Assembly: GCF_002105155.1 (NCBI RefSeq)
Contig: NW_019029008.1
Span: 124,001-188,000 of the forward strand
DNA length: 64,000 bases
Source of the DNA: Lobosporangium transversale
Lineage: Eukaryota; Mortierellomycota; Mortierellomycetes; Mortierellales; Mortierellaceae
Reading direction: 5' to 3'
Numbering within the stretch: the stretch's first letter is position 1; each line of letters starts with the position of its first letter. Of this stretch, positions 13,260-25,560 are shown piece by piece. The notes under the pieces were generated by a model. The model worked only from the letters and a program-made list of their open reading frames with translations, did no database searches and was not told the DNA's origin. Both the position numbers and the translations under genes were made by a program.

Positions 13260-14270
13260 AAAGCGAAGATTCCCAACATTCAAATATTGGTCGCCAATTG
13301 TTCAAACAGCATTGCAAAAAATTATTTTCCCCATCTTTTTTTTTAACTTTTACTTTATATTTTATCATGCATAACGGAGCGGAGTACAAGGGCATTGATC
13401 GCCTCATCTGTGTATGCTGATGGTGTTTTATTATTATTGTTATTTTTTCCCTTTCTTTCATTCACTTTCATTCTTTCGGTTTATCTGTATTTCATGTAGA
13501 AACTATTGACAATTCTTTTTTTTTTTTTTTTTTTATATTCCTTATTGGCGACTTTTACTTTTATTTTTAAGCTGTAAAACAAAACAGTGCCCTTACCAAC
13601 ATAATAAAAACGATTGCGGTTATAATAATCACTCCAAGAAAGATTTCAATTAGTTTACCATGTTTAAGCTTCGAAAAAGAAAGGCATTGCAAATTAGTCA
13701 GGATAACCCTGTTAATGATTGAAAAAAAAAAAAAAAAAAAAAAAAAAGTCAAAGTGATAAAAGGCTTGAATCAGTGAAGCAGTGACTGGAGAAAGATGCA
13801 CGTAATGCATGCGTTTGAATGAGTTCATATGAGTAAGTATGGCGAGTGAGAGTTAAAGAGAAAGAAGAATAAGAAACAAATTAGATTTTTTGATCCTTTA
13901 AATCAAAATGCGAGTCATCAAACTGCTTTCTTTTGTTCTCTGTCGGAGAAAGAAAAAAAAAAAAAGACACCCCGCATTATCCAAAAGAGGCAGGTGAGCG
14001 AAAATGATTCATTCGATTTCTCTTATCTCTTACTAAAAAAAAGTGATCTGTCATCAGTGCTTTGTTGACATCAAACTATTGAAAGTTAGCAAAAAAAAAA
14101 AAAAAAAAAAAAAAAAACCAATATCAATTACCATTGCACATAAAAACAGAGACCGTTCTTCATTCCCTCTCTTCCTCTCTCTCCCTTTTTTTTTTTTTTT
14201 TTTTTTTTTTCTTCTTCTTCTCAATTTCTTTCTTTCTTCTCATTCAGTAACAACAATTACAAAAAAAAAA
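13260..14270. other. intergenic and PSAT leader
   Basis: Contains the 3' region of the PWWP-like gene and the promoter of the PSAT gene. T and A runs lie at 13516-13534, 13722-13747, 14091-14117 and 14187-14210, and pyrimidine-rich CTTCTT tracts lie just before the PSAT start. No additional gene seen. Confidence 0.5.
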
Positions 14271-15599
14271 ATGTCGACAATTCCTCAAAAATGGAACTTT
14301 GGTGCAGGGCCCGCCATGATCCCACGCCCAGTTCTTGAACGCGCTCAAGCCGAGTTCCTCAACTATGAGGACACCGGTGTTTCCTTGATGGAGCTCTCAC
14401 ATCGTTCAGAGACCTATGAAAACCTCAATAACCGAGCTCAACAACAACTTCGTCAGTTATTATCGATTCCAGAGAATTACAAGATTCTGTTTATGCAAGG
14501 AGGTGGACATACTCAATTTGCGGCCGTGGTCTATAATCTGATCGCATGGAGACATCATCAAAACAAAGCAAAAACAAACAATAAACCCACTAGTGATCAT
14601 TGGAAGGATATTCCAGTGGACTATATCGTCACCGGTGCTTGGTCAGCCAAGGCTGTAGAGGAGGCCAAACGATTGGGAGCGAACGCTCGAGTGATCTGCG
14701 ATGCCAAAAAGAGTCTGGGTGCCTTCACTGGGATCCCAGCAGAAGAGACCTGGTTGACCTCTGATCCCGAGGGCCCTACCCGCAAGGCCGACAAGGAAGC
14801 AGGCCAGACTCCAGCCTATCTTTACTATTGTGATAACGAGACCGTCAATGGAGTCGAATTTTCATTTGTTCCATCGATGCATGATCCGGAAGTGCCCCTT
14901 GTCTGTGACATGTCCTCCAACATTCTATCACGACCTGTCGATGTGTCCAAGTTCGGAGTGATTTATGCAGGCGCTCAAAAGAACATTGGGCCCGCTGGTG
15001 TTTCTGTAGTTATCATTCGGGACGATCTGTTGCAGACCAGTGAAGAGAAGGATGGTCTTTCGCCTGTACCCCTGATGTTGGATTACAAGACCATGGTCAA
15101 AAATAATTCGTTGTACAATACCCCTCCCATGTTTGCAATCTATATGTCAAGCTTGGTCTTTGAATGGTTATTAGATCCTAAAGCCCAAAGGATTCAGGAC
15201 GGAGAAAAAGAAGCCGACAAGTCGATCCAACAGGATTTGGTGGGCGTGCAAGCAGCCGCTGCCAGGAATGCTCGCAAGGCTGGAAAGTTGTATAAGGCTT
15301 TACAAGAGTCCAAGTTGTATCGGATCGTGGTCACGGATGAGAAGAGTCGTTCAAAGATGAATGTACCTTTTAGGATATCGACTGCAGACAAGCTGGATCC
15401 TCATGCAGTTTCGGATAAGAAAAAGGATGAGGCTTTGGAGGCTGCTTTTGTTGCTCAAGCTGAAGCCAAGGGTTTATTGCAATTGGCAGGACATCGTTCT
15501 GTTGGAGGCATCCGTGCTTCGATCTATAATGCCATGCCAGAGGAAGGAGTGGATGTCTTGATTGACTTTTTGAAAGAGTTTGAGAAGCAGAATGCGTAA
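14271..15599 (+). CDS. SER1: phosphoserine aminotransferase
   Basis: A single-exon gene of 442 aa. The start is chosen at MSTIPQKWNFGAGPAM, directly after a 10-nt A run; an upstream in-frame ATG would add a low-complexity leader of Lys, Phe and Leu. Family hallmarks are the N-terminal NFGAGPA, LSHRSETY, the phosphate-loop MQGGGHTQF, and YAGAQKNIGPAG with the PLP-binding Lys at about residue 237. The enzyme converts 3-phosphohydroxypyruvate and glutamate to phosphoserine and 2-oxoglutarate in serine synthesis, and acts as a class V aminotransferase dimer in the cytosol. It is about 45 aa longer than bacterial SerC because of loops at residues about 98-115 and 155-185, and a helix-rich insert near 305-340. 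It ends 133 nt from the convergent P4-ATPase gene. Confidence 0.95.
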   Translation: MSTIPQKWNFGAGPAMIPRPVLERAQAEFLNYEDTGVSLMELSHRSETYENLNNRAQQQLRQLLSIPENYKILFMQGGGHTQFAAVVYNLIAWRHHQNKAKTNNKPTSDHWKDIPVDYIVTGAWSAKAVEEAKRLGANARVICDAKKSLGAFTGIPAEETWLTSDPEGPTRKADKEAGQTPAYLYYCDNETVNGVEFSFVPSMHDPEVPLVCDMSSNILSRPVDVSKFGVIYAGAQKNIGPAGVSVVIIRDDLLQTSEEKDGLSPVPLMLDYKTMVKNNSLYNTPPMFAIYMSSLVFEWLLDPKAQRIQDGEKEADKSIQQDLVGVQAAAARNARKAGKLYKALQESKLYRIVVTDEKSRSKMNVPFRISTADKLDPHAVSDKKKDEALEAAFVAQAEAKGLLQLAGHRSVGGIRASIYNAMPEEGVDVLIDFLKEFEKQNA

Positions 15600-15732
15600 A
15601 AAAAAAAAAAAAAAAAAAAAGCCAAAACAATACACAGGTTTTTTTTTTTTACAAGAGTTTATGATGGTAAAATTGGTAAAAGTAAAAATACACAAAAAAA
15701 ATACATCATCAAAAATTAAATAAATTAAAGGA

Positions 15733-16522
15733 TCAAAACTTGTGTCCAACGCCCGTGCCAAACGAACTTTTCTCATCCGCATTGTACACTTGAACATCCA
15801 CACCTTGCATTCTTCCTTCTCTATCCTCCTCTTCATCATCTTCATCATTCTCCGTCTCCGTCTCAGTCTCTTCTTCTCCTTGTCTCTGATGACGGAGACG
15901 GCGTATCTTTTCTCGCTCGCGATCCAGATCCGTCTCCATAATGGCCTCTTGATCTTCTAAATCCTGAGCTGCCTTCTTCCCATCCTTGTCACTGTTCTTT
16001 TTCTTCCTCCCAAAGATACTGAAACCAGTAGTACCAGCAGAGGCAGCATCAGCCACTAACTGTGCCTTCTTCATCTTGGTCAAGCGTTGTTCCTCTTGAA
16101 TGATTTCAGCATCCGAAGGCCAGAATTGTCGGCGACAATATTCTAGGGCATAATCCGGTAAGAGACATGCCACGGGTATCACCAATAGAGCCAAATAATA
16201 AAACGGCAGCGAATGCAGCATTCCAAAGACTCCGGTCTCCATCAAGCCAACAATTTCAAGTCCAATCCAAACGAGTAAATATCCTCCCATACTAATTCCG
16301 AGAGCCAAGATAATTGGCATTGTGTAATGTGAGATCATTAACAACATCTTGAGTGTCACTGTGATCAGGACCAATGAACCGGCAATGAAGCTAACCATGG
16401 AAACATCCAACGCCACAGAGTCTCCGCTGACAATCCCATGCATGATCGAGCCGTAAATTCCTCCAAACAGAACTATAAAAGATGAATAGCGACAAGAAAA
16501 TATGTTAGCAAATAATGAATTG

Positions 16523-16556
<34 letters not shown>

Positions 16557-17197
16557 ATAATAATAATAAAAAAAAATATATAATATAAACTTACCACCAG
16601 AGTGCCAGAGTGAGGCAAGACCCCATCCAGCCATGGTGAGTGTATTCCAGTAGAGTCCATCTTTAACAGCCTTGAAAAGCTTTGGGTACTGTCCAATGCT
16701 CTCTTCCTCCACATCCTTTTCGAAACAGGCTGTGGCAATGGGCAAAAGAGCTGTGAATACCATGTTCCAAAGCGTCAAGAAATGTTCATCATACAACGGT
16801 CCACCGGACCATCCGTTCATAAATCCAAACCAGAATTGAACCGTGATCAGGCAAATTGATTTGTAAAATGAGAAAAAGATAATCTTGCTCATCCGCAAAT
16901 AAGAGTATCGCCCATGAATTGTCAAGAGACGTCTTAGATTTTTGAATTGTTTGAAACTGAAATCCGATGATCTTGCAGCCTGTGCACCTTCCATACCCTC
17001 GATACCTACGCCTACATGAGCAGCTTGAATCATTGAGATGTCATTGGCGCCATCACCGATTGCTAGTGTCACCTTGTGTAGTTCCTTGCGGACGAGCTTG
17101 ACTACCAGTGCCTTTTGGAGAGGCGTGACACGACAGCAAATGACCTATACAGAAAGAGAGGGGAAAAAAACGAAAAATGAAATGTCAATAATCAAGC

Positions 17198-17232
<35 letters not shown>

Positions 17233-19763
17233 TCGGGATAGCCCAATAGTCTCTAGTCGCTTACCGAGTGACAGTTGGTTCCAATACGAAGGAACATATC
17301 TTCAAAGATCTCATTTCCAAGGACAAACGCAAGACTCTCTCCATTAACTACAAGCGCGTATCGATCCTTCTCTGGCGGTGGAGATGGAGGAGTTGAAGGC
17401 TTTGCAGCCAGTGCTGATGATGACAGACTCTCCTGATATTCTTGCCAAAACCGTTCCTCATCACGGTCGCGTTCCTTGATCTTCTCTACAAAATACTCCA
17501 GTACCAACCGACAGTCCCGCTCCGTCTTGACATTTAATACCAAAATCTTCATGGCAGGCGAGATCAAACGAGAGGAAATACCAATGTTGATCGCAGTCTC
17601 TTGTTTATCGCCCGTTAATAACCAAATCTTAATATCAGCTTCCATCAGATACTCGATCGTCTCGGGCACTTGATCCTGTAGACGATCCTCAATCGCAGTA
17701 CAACCCAGTAATCGAAGTCGGCTCTCAATAGTCTCACAAGCTACTCGGATCAGCTCTTCACGATCTTCGGTCGCATCCTCACCCTCGCCAGTGCCGCCAA
17801 TGTGGCATTCAGCTTTGGAATATTTCTCATCAAAATTACGGTATTCTTCCGGACTGAGAGGCCGCCATGCCAACATGAGAGTTCGTAATCCAGCAATCGA
17901 GAATCTTCGAACTGTCGAGTCCAACTGTCGCATCAACAACGGGTCGTTCTCTTGATTATCTGCTCGGGCCAAGATCACATTGTCAGCACCTTTACAGAAC
18001 AACTGGATCCCTTGAGGTGTATCAATGATGACTGACATACACTTGCGATCTGAGGTGAACTCCAACACCTTTAAAACACGATAGGTCTCAGTCACGATAC
18101 CAAAGATCTCGACTGTGACCGAATCTTTGGTCTTGGCTTTCAAGACCACACCATTATCCCTCAATGCCTCCAACAATGCAGACTCATCAGGTGATTGAGC
18201 CTCATACAGGAGCTCTCCAGTCTTGGAATCCTCACAGGGTATAACTGAATGGCAGACCACAATGTTTCGGCAAAACGCCATCAGCAAGTCATATTCTTCA
18301 TCAGTGATGGAGGGATCTCGCATTCGTTGTCCTAATGAGCCGGGTTGCTGAAGCTCATGGAATGTTCGCCCGCCAATATGCCACTTTGATAGCTTCATTA
18401 CGTTTCGAGTCAATGTGCCAGTCTTGTCCGAAAAGATGTACTCGACTGCTCCAAGGTCTTCATTCAGATTAGAGTTCCGGACATGCATCCGAGTCCAGTT
18501 CTTCTTCTTCTTGTTCTTCTTTTTCTTCAGCCTTGCTGGCAACATTTCACCCAGTTTATGTGTACCTTTTTTCCACAAGCTGGTTGAAGGCGCTCTTTGG
18601 CCCTTATCGTCGCTTGTAACTTTTGTCATGGCTTTTGGCTTTTGAGAAGCTGTCTTTGCTGTTGCTGTTGCTGCTCCTGTTCCTAAAGCCCCTTGCTCTA
18701 GAGCAATCTCTTCCAGTTCTGCTTGACTCAACGGACCTTCTGTGTAGCTCCTCATCTCCTCATCCCAAATCATCCAAAGTGCTTGCACCACACGGCACAA
18801 TTCTACAGAGATAAAGACCGAGATGGGGATCACAAATGTATAGATCACATAAAAGTTCATCAACTGGCCCACAAACAATCTTGCGCTCGTCGGCTGTTCC
18901 ACAAATTCGGATCCTTCCTGAGTTGTATACCAGGCTGCTGGAGGATTCAAAAAACGAGCTCGCTCGCCCACATATGCAAAACACATGGAACTAACGAGAA
19001 GGAACGCATTGAACACAAAGATCGCTACAATCATGCGGTTCAATTTTGTCTCCATAGTCGAGAATTTGAGCCCTGTGTTCTTGAGGTTTCGCATCATTTT
19101 CGTGTCCACGCCTGCATACAAGACTACACCATAAACCCATTCTGTATTCTTGAGCCAAGATCCTCGAAGCACCACATTTGACATGGTCACTGGTGCAATT
19201 TCGTCCAATTTGAAGCGCCCAGCACCAGCACCAGAGCCAACACCAGCACCAGTGCCGCCCCTGTGACTATTGCTTCTGTGAACACTACTAAGGGATGTAC
19301 GGCCACGTTCAAAACTATGTTTTTCATCGTTCATTCCTCTTCCCCCGCCTCCTACTCCTTCCTGTGACTGCAGAGTCTCCAGCTGCAGCGCTGCACTATC
19401 GTATCGCAACTGGATTCGACCATCCAATCTAGACAAGCGTTCGTTTGGCATTTCTGTTGTGATAGTGCCCGTTAAGTAGGAGATTTGTTCCTTTGTAGTC
19501 AGACCTGAAGTCAATGCCAGAGCTGCTTTCCGTTTCAAGTTGGTTTCACCATCCAATTCAGACGTTTCTACAAAACAAGCTCCTTCATCCATTGATGTGG
19601 ATAAGAGAACTACATCTGCGGGAATCTTGTCATTCTTACAGATCTTTAGCACATCGCCAGGACAAATATCTTTGCTCTTGATTGGAATGAGTTGTCCTTC
19701 CTTGACTAATGTACATTCAAGACTGTTCGATCTTTTGTCTTGTTGGTAGCGACGCTATCATAC

Positions 19764-19794
<31 letters not shown>

Positions 19795-22654
19795 TTAAAT
19801 GAGTTGGACAATAACAGTAGGTAATTAATTCTTCAATAAAAAAATAAACATAAATATTAATAATAGTATGGGAGAGAGAAATGACTTACATAGTCTTCAA
19901 GCGCATCCTTGATGGCCGTAATGGTAAGTACCATAGCCAACGGCAAGATCTCGGTCACGGGAGAGAGTGAAGGCTCTGCACAGACAAAGATTGCAGCACA
20001 TAAGAAATAGATGTTGTAGAATCGTTTGAACTATTGGGCCAAATAAAAGGGAAAAATAAATAAATAAAAATGACGAAGGAATTTGTTGTTGTTACACAAA
20101 CATGCACACGACATGGCCCGCATACGCATTAGCGCATTAGAGAAGAGGGAAACATTTTTGCATTGCGCAGGAAATACGCAGTAGTATAAAAAGAATGAAA
20201 GACAAGTGAGAGGAGTAAGGGTGAAGAAGAAGGTAATGGTTGGGTAGTTGATTCCGAACTACACTTAAAAAAGATAGTGAAGTGTAAAGATAAGGACAAG
20301 GACAAGGACAAAAAAAATATGGAGTATCAAGCAACCCAAACAAAACACGTAACCCACTTCATCTTCATAAGATTCAGGTACAGGCTCCTAATAATTAAGC
20401 AATAACCGGTAGCTTGTACAAAAAAAAATAATTTTTTTTGTCCGAACGGCAATTCACATCGCATAGGCGCATAATCCATTTTGCCGATAAAGAGTTTGCT
20501 GGCAACAAGACCGGCTTTCGACTTCTCCATTGACACACTCAAACGATATTTCATCTAAAACACAAACATAATAAACCTTTTTTTTTTTTTTTTTTTTTTT
20601 TTTACCTGGAACAATAAGTTGACGGGCAGGAACGTGAGTAGCGTATACTTCGTGGTCTTGATATTATTGGTCGGATACTTGTACCGAGGCTTTCTCGTCC
20701 TTGGGTCCAGATCACGTCCTGGGAACCCTGCACGGAGAACCTTACGGATTCGACCCAATGTCGTGTGATCCAATCGTCGCTTCTCTTCTTCTGCTGGATT
20801 CTTCGGCTGATTAAACTCGACTTCATATAGATCTAAACGATCACCAAATGTATTTTTATTTCTAGTCGGATCAAACGATCGGATGCTTCCTGCAATACTT
20901 GATCCACCGAAAAAGTTTGTGAATCGATAATCAAAGAAAGAAGTTCGGACCCCGGGACCGTTGTTGAGGTTGGATTGATTGTTCTGTGGTTGCATAGGGT
21001 TATTGATTCCTAGGACAGTAGATGATCCCGCATAGGGTGTTGTCTCATTGCCTGGAACTTGATTTGATTGATGAACCGATGTTGGACGAGAGGGTGGATT
21101 GAAGGCTCGGGATGAGAAGGGTAGTCGAAAACGAGAAGCTAGAGTGGCAGCAGCGAGCGGAGTCGTCTGAACTCCAGGAGCAAGCGAGGCACTATTTGAT
21201 TGGGTTACTGCTGCTGAAGCTTCAGTTCCAGTTCCAACTCCAGCTCCACTTACGAATGGTGCGACGGATGACGAATTGTTGAACAACGGTAGAACTGGTG
21301 TCCCTGGACGCGGCGTAGATGAGCCGGATACCGTAGGTGGAATTAATCCTGCGCCTAGACCCAGTGATGCGACCGCTAGATAGTCGGTTGCACCACCAAG
21401 GCCAGATTTGAGATATTCACTCATGGTCTTTTCATTATTACTCGTATTGCCGATCTCGACACTACTAGAATTATTGCTGCTACCATTGGTAATGTTGTCA
21501 TTGTTATTAACGTTGGAATCAGATTCTGAAACCATAACAGCTGTGTCTGCTGAATCTGTATGACCATCACTATCTGACTGCTGCTGCTTCTCCAGTTCGA
21601 GCTGCTCTGCAGCTTCTGCTGCTGCTGCTGCCTCAGAAATGTCAGGGATGATCAGGTTCAAGACCTGATATTGCGAAACAATCTTCTCTTCCTCGCCATC
21701 AGGATTGTCAGGATCATCATGTTGGGTCAGATCAAGAGTGTTGTCGGTATTAGTTATAGGTTGTTTCATGTTCTCGTCTGCATCCTCATCTTGAACCAGA
21801 ATATCAGGAATGACAGGCTCCCATGTATCAATACTCTGAGGCGGACCTTGATCTAGTGAGAGATTGAGCTGTGTATGAACCAAATCTGTATCATCGCCAT
21901 CCTCATTCAAGTGTGCTGTTTGATCTTGGGTGCGATCGTTTGGAAACAATGCAGCAACAGCCGCTGCTGCACTTCCACTTCGTGGTCGACGAGGCGTAGA
22001 GATTGTGGGCGAATGTGAAGGTGTGACAGCAGTACCAGCACTTGCTCCAGTAGAGCTATTATTACCAGTGGTATTACTAGGAGTGAGTCCTGGTGAAGGT
22101 GGATTTAGGAGTGATAGATTAGGGGGCCTAGGCGAGGTGATGGATCCACTTCTGGATCGTCTGCTCGTAGCAGTGGTGGAATCGAATGCGGAGAGTGAGG
22201 TGACATGGCGTAGTTTTGAAGGATTCGAGACTGAAGAAGGGCCGCTTCGTTGTGTGTTATAGAATGATGGTGATGTTGGCGTTGAAGGTGGTGATGCTGA
22301 CGGCAGCAGTGAGTGAGAGGAAGTCGCAGAAGTAGGGGTGGACGATGGTATAGTAGTAGGTTGATCGTCTGCTAAGACTTCGACTCGTAATGAAGATGAT
22401 GGTGCAGGGGCTCGTGTAGGGTGATATGCCATGGGCAGTGATCCGCTACGAGGACGCGATGGTGTTGGAGTCTGGGATTTGGAGCTGCTCAGAGACGTGG
22501 ACGATGGAGACAACAGTGCGGGTGTACTGGATGTTGATGGAGATGGCTGTTCAGACACAGGCTGCTGCTGTTGTTGCTCTGGAAGAGAAAGGGAAGAGGT
22601 CGAAGACGTGGAAGAGAGTGGTGGTGAAGCGCCGGAAGGTGGAGATGAGGTCAT
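15733..22654 (-). CDS. P4-type ATPase, phospholipid flippase
   Basis: Five exons, at 20606-22654, 19890-20030, 17265-19754, 16595-17144 and 15733-16472, splice in frame to 1,989 aa. Residues 1 to about 600 are Ser/Thr/Pro/Asn-rich and disordered. The core then begins with the conserved NNIKTTKYTLLTFLPVNLLFQ across exon 1 into FKRFYNIYFL of exon 2. Diagnostic P4 motifs are SELDGETNLK near residue 798, PISVFISVE in the fourth membrane segment, the phosphorylation loop SDKTGTLT with Asp near 1173, LLTGDKQETAINI, and GDGANDISMI near 1590. A ten-helix topology is expected. It moves phospholipids from the outer to the inner leaflet of plasma or Golgi membranes, normally with a Cdc50 subunit. Fungal Dnf and Drs2 proteins are 1,355-1,656 aa, so the N-terminal extension is unusual. 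A GTAAGT near 22950 on this strand hints at a leader intron. Confidence 0.95.
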
Positions 22655-23317
22655 TGTGGAAAGATGTTTGGTAGAATGGATAGAAAATACCAGGGTGCTA
22701 ATGCACTTGAGTTTTTATACAAAGTTATTTTTTGCTGTGGAGCAGAATAGTTTGTCCAATCATGCAATTGAATAAGACAAGGGAAGATAAGGCAATGCAG
22801 GGTATGAAGACAAAGGGATGATCGGAAAGAGTGGTGAGAAGAAGAGAGGGGGCAAAGGTAAGTCAATTGTTCAGAAAAGAAAGGAAAAAGAAAAACCAAG
22901 GCAAAGGACGGAATAAACGATGTTCCTGGATAAAAAGAAAAGCTGAAACTTACCCTTCCATACGCTGTTGAGCAAGTGCACACCGGTAGAAAAGAAAGAA
23001 GAAAGTTGTAAGGAGAGGATGAGTAGGAAAGGGAGGGATCAGCAGAGAAATAGTAATAGCAATAATGAAAACAAAAAGGGAGGACCAAGAAGTAAATAGG
23101 TCAAGGCCAAGTAGCGAGGGATGTGGATTTAAGGAGTGGTTTTTTTAAATGTCTGTTGCTTGCACAAATTCGCCTTGTTGGCCCTATTCCTTTTTTTTGC
23201 TTTTCCTTTTTTTTTCTTATTCTAACAGTGGAATGAACAAGTGTCCGAGAAGAACAAAAGTGAATGAGTGAATGCAGAAGCAGATGAGAATGAATTGAAG
23301 AAAACAATAAAAAAAAA

Positions 23318-23365
<48 letters not shown>

Positions 23366-25560
23366 GTATAGGATGAGAGATGACTGTCAACTGTTATAAG
23401 AATGAGCGTAAGAGGAGAGGAGAGGAGAGGAGAGGAGAGGAGAAAGAATGACAGTTTTTGGGGGCGAATGTCTGCTGTAATGAATTGAGTTGTTTATCGC
23501 TGTTTACACTGTATTTAATGATACAATGACAATGTTTAAACTCTGTCGAGAAGTCCTCAATACCAAAAAGGATTGCAGATGAAGAGCAAAGACACTAAAA
23601 AAAACACAGCAGATCAATAAAGATAAAGTACAATAATGAAAGAGATTGGTTCCTATTCCTACTCCTACTCCAATTCCTATTCCTCTTCTACATGAAGTGT
23701 CGATAGGATTGGTCAATGACCAAGGCAACCAATTGGTTCATTAGCACACTAATTGTCAAGGATCAGTTCGCCCGATTTTCATTCGCTTTTTTTTTTTTTT
23801 TTTTTTTTTTTCTTGCGTTCTCTTTTTAACCTTCAATGAAATTATGAAAATATATACAATAGCCTCTCCAGATTTGCTGCAGGGATGTGAATCCTACAGC
23901 CCAACACACACCGCAATCAGAGACAAACGTTGTCGCAGCTCAATATCGACTGGAAGGGAATGCTTATTTTTTTTTATTTTATTTTCCGAGTTTAGCGTCT
24001 AATGTTTGTTTTTTTAGTGGTCCCTGAAAGTGTCTTGAAAGGAGTTAGTCCACTTGGTTCACGCGTCAAAACGTGTGTACGTACCTGATGGTAGGTCATC
24101 AACCATTGCACGTTTTGACCCTTTTTTTGTAGAAATCCCTTTTATATGACATGTACCTTCTTGATCACTCTTGCGTTTTTGCGGCTCCTTTTTTTTTTTT
24201 TTTTTTTCTTTTTTGAACAACTTTGTCCATTGCACGCATAATGAATCAATGTCGCGTCCTTTATTTTTCTTTGTTTTTGTTTTTGTAATTTTTTTCTCTA
24301 TAACAGCACAGTAGAGAAAGAGATCTACCTTGACCTTCGATCCTCTATACGCGTGCGCATGGTTTAAAAAGTTAATGTCGAAAGAGTTAGAATAAAAAAA
24401 AAAGGGGGGGAGCATTCGACCTTGACATGGGTCAACACAGGTGACGACACCATGACCCCATGGTCATAGTGAGCAATAAAGATGCAGTAAAACACATATT
24501 ACCTTGACAGACATCATGAATGGTTATTAAGGTTATAGTTATTTTTTCCTTTTTTTTTTTTGCTCTCTTTCTGTCCTTTATCTTGACAGATTTATGAAAA
24601 TCTGAAATGTCGTTTCGTGATGAACTCTCATTGGCTACAGTCTATGGATACACTCTGTTTTCTACCACGTACGCGCAATTTGTTACCTACGCTGGCTTCA
24701 TTCTAGGAACTTGGACGGAGAGCTAAGCTAGTATTTTCCAACAAGATGTCTAGATGTCTCGGTCGGGTATTGTCACGAAGTTTTGCCCTGCAGCTTCATC
24801 TGCATAAGTCTGATCACAAGCCCTTTTATTATTTTTACAAAGAGTATCCATATACCTTTTGCCTGTAACAGGATCTATTTGTCTCACTGGCTTTCAGCCC
24901 CTCATAAAGAAAAGATGATAGTCAATGACCTTGTAGAGGAAGACAACTCCAGATAGAATGGAAAGGAATTTCATGTCCAATGGCGTCACAGCAATGAGTT
25001 TAAGCATGTCATCTGTGTAATGAAAAATCTGAACAAACTGGAGTGTACTACACATGACGTGGAAAAAAATGCCTCCGATGGATTGCAAGCAAAATATACA
25101 CATGTGTGTGCCTGGGTCTATGAAAGACGTTCAGAGCACGTTTTACATCCTTGGTCCCTGCACTTGTCCAAATGCAATACGTTGTACTATCTTATTTGTC
25201 TTGATTTGGTTGTCGCATTAATAAATGAAAGACGCCTTTCAGATTTATGCATTGCACACCATACAAGGAGATTGTAAGGAATATTGGCCGTCCAATGCAG
25301 TTTTACATAATTCATGGACTGATGGCAAATCCTTCGACATACCACAGTTTCTTTGCCACCAATTTATAACCGCGATATTTTTTATATTACATTAAAAACA
25401 AGAAAGACTTTTTTTTTTTTTTACTTTTGGGGAATTTATTGTCTTGCCATTTATCAAACATCGTATTCACGTCTTTTTTCCTTTTTCTTTTTTTTTACGA
25501 TCTGGCTACAAAAAATGAAATGAAGGGAATGAAGCGAGAGGAACGGGCGTTTTACCATTT
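22655..25560. other. intergenic with microsatellites
   Basis: The 5' side of the P4-ATPase gene and the 3' side of PEX16. It contains a GA run at about 23322-23361, six GGAGA units at about 23412-23443, T runs at 23788-23811 and 24189-24207, and a possible leader-intron donor of the flippase gene near 22950. The open frames show no recognisable protein. Confidence 0.45.
23322..23443. repeat. GA and GGAGA microsatellites
   Basis: About 20 GA units followed 50 nt later by about six GGAGA pentamers, in the upstream region of the P4-ATPase gene. Purine-strand tracts of this kind can form non-B DNA; any regulatory effect is speculative. Confidence 0.85.

Noticed and set aside
20327..20554. 75-codon minus-strand open frame inside the first flippase intron
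   Set aside because: Exons 1 and 2 join perfectly without it (LLFQ to FKRFY), so it is intronic.
22651..23088. 145-codon minus-strand open frame upstream of the flippase start
   Set aside because: Ser/Phe-rich translation of pyrimidine-rich leader; better explained as untranslated leader with a possible intron.
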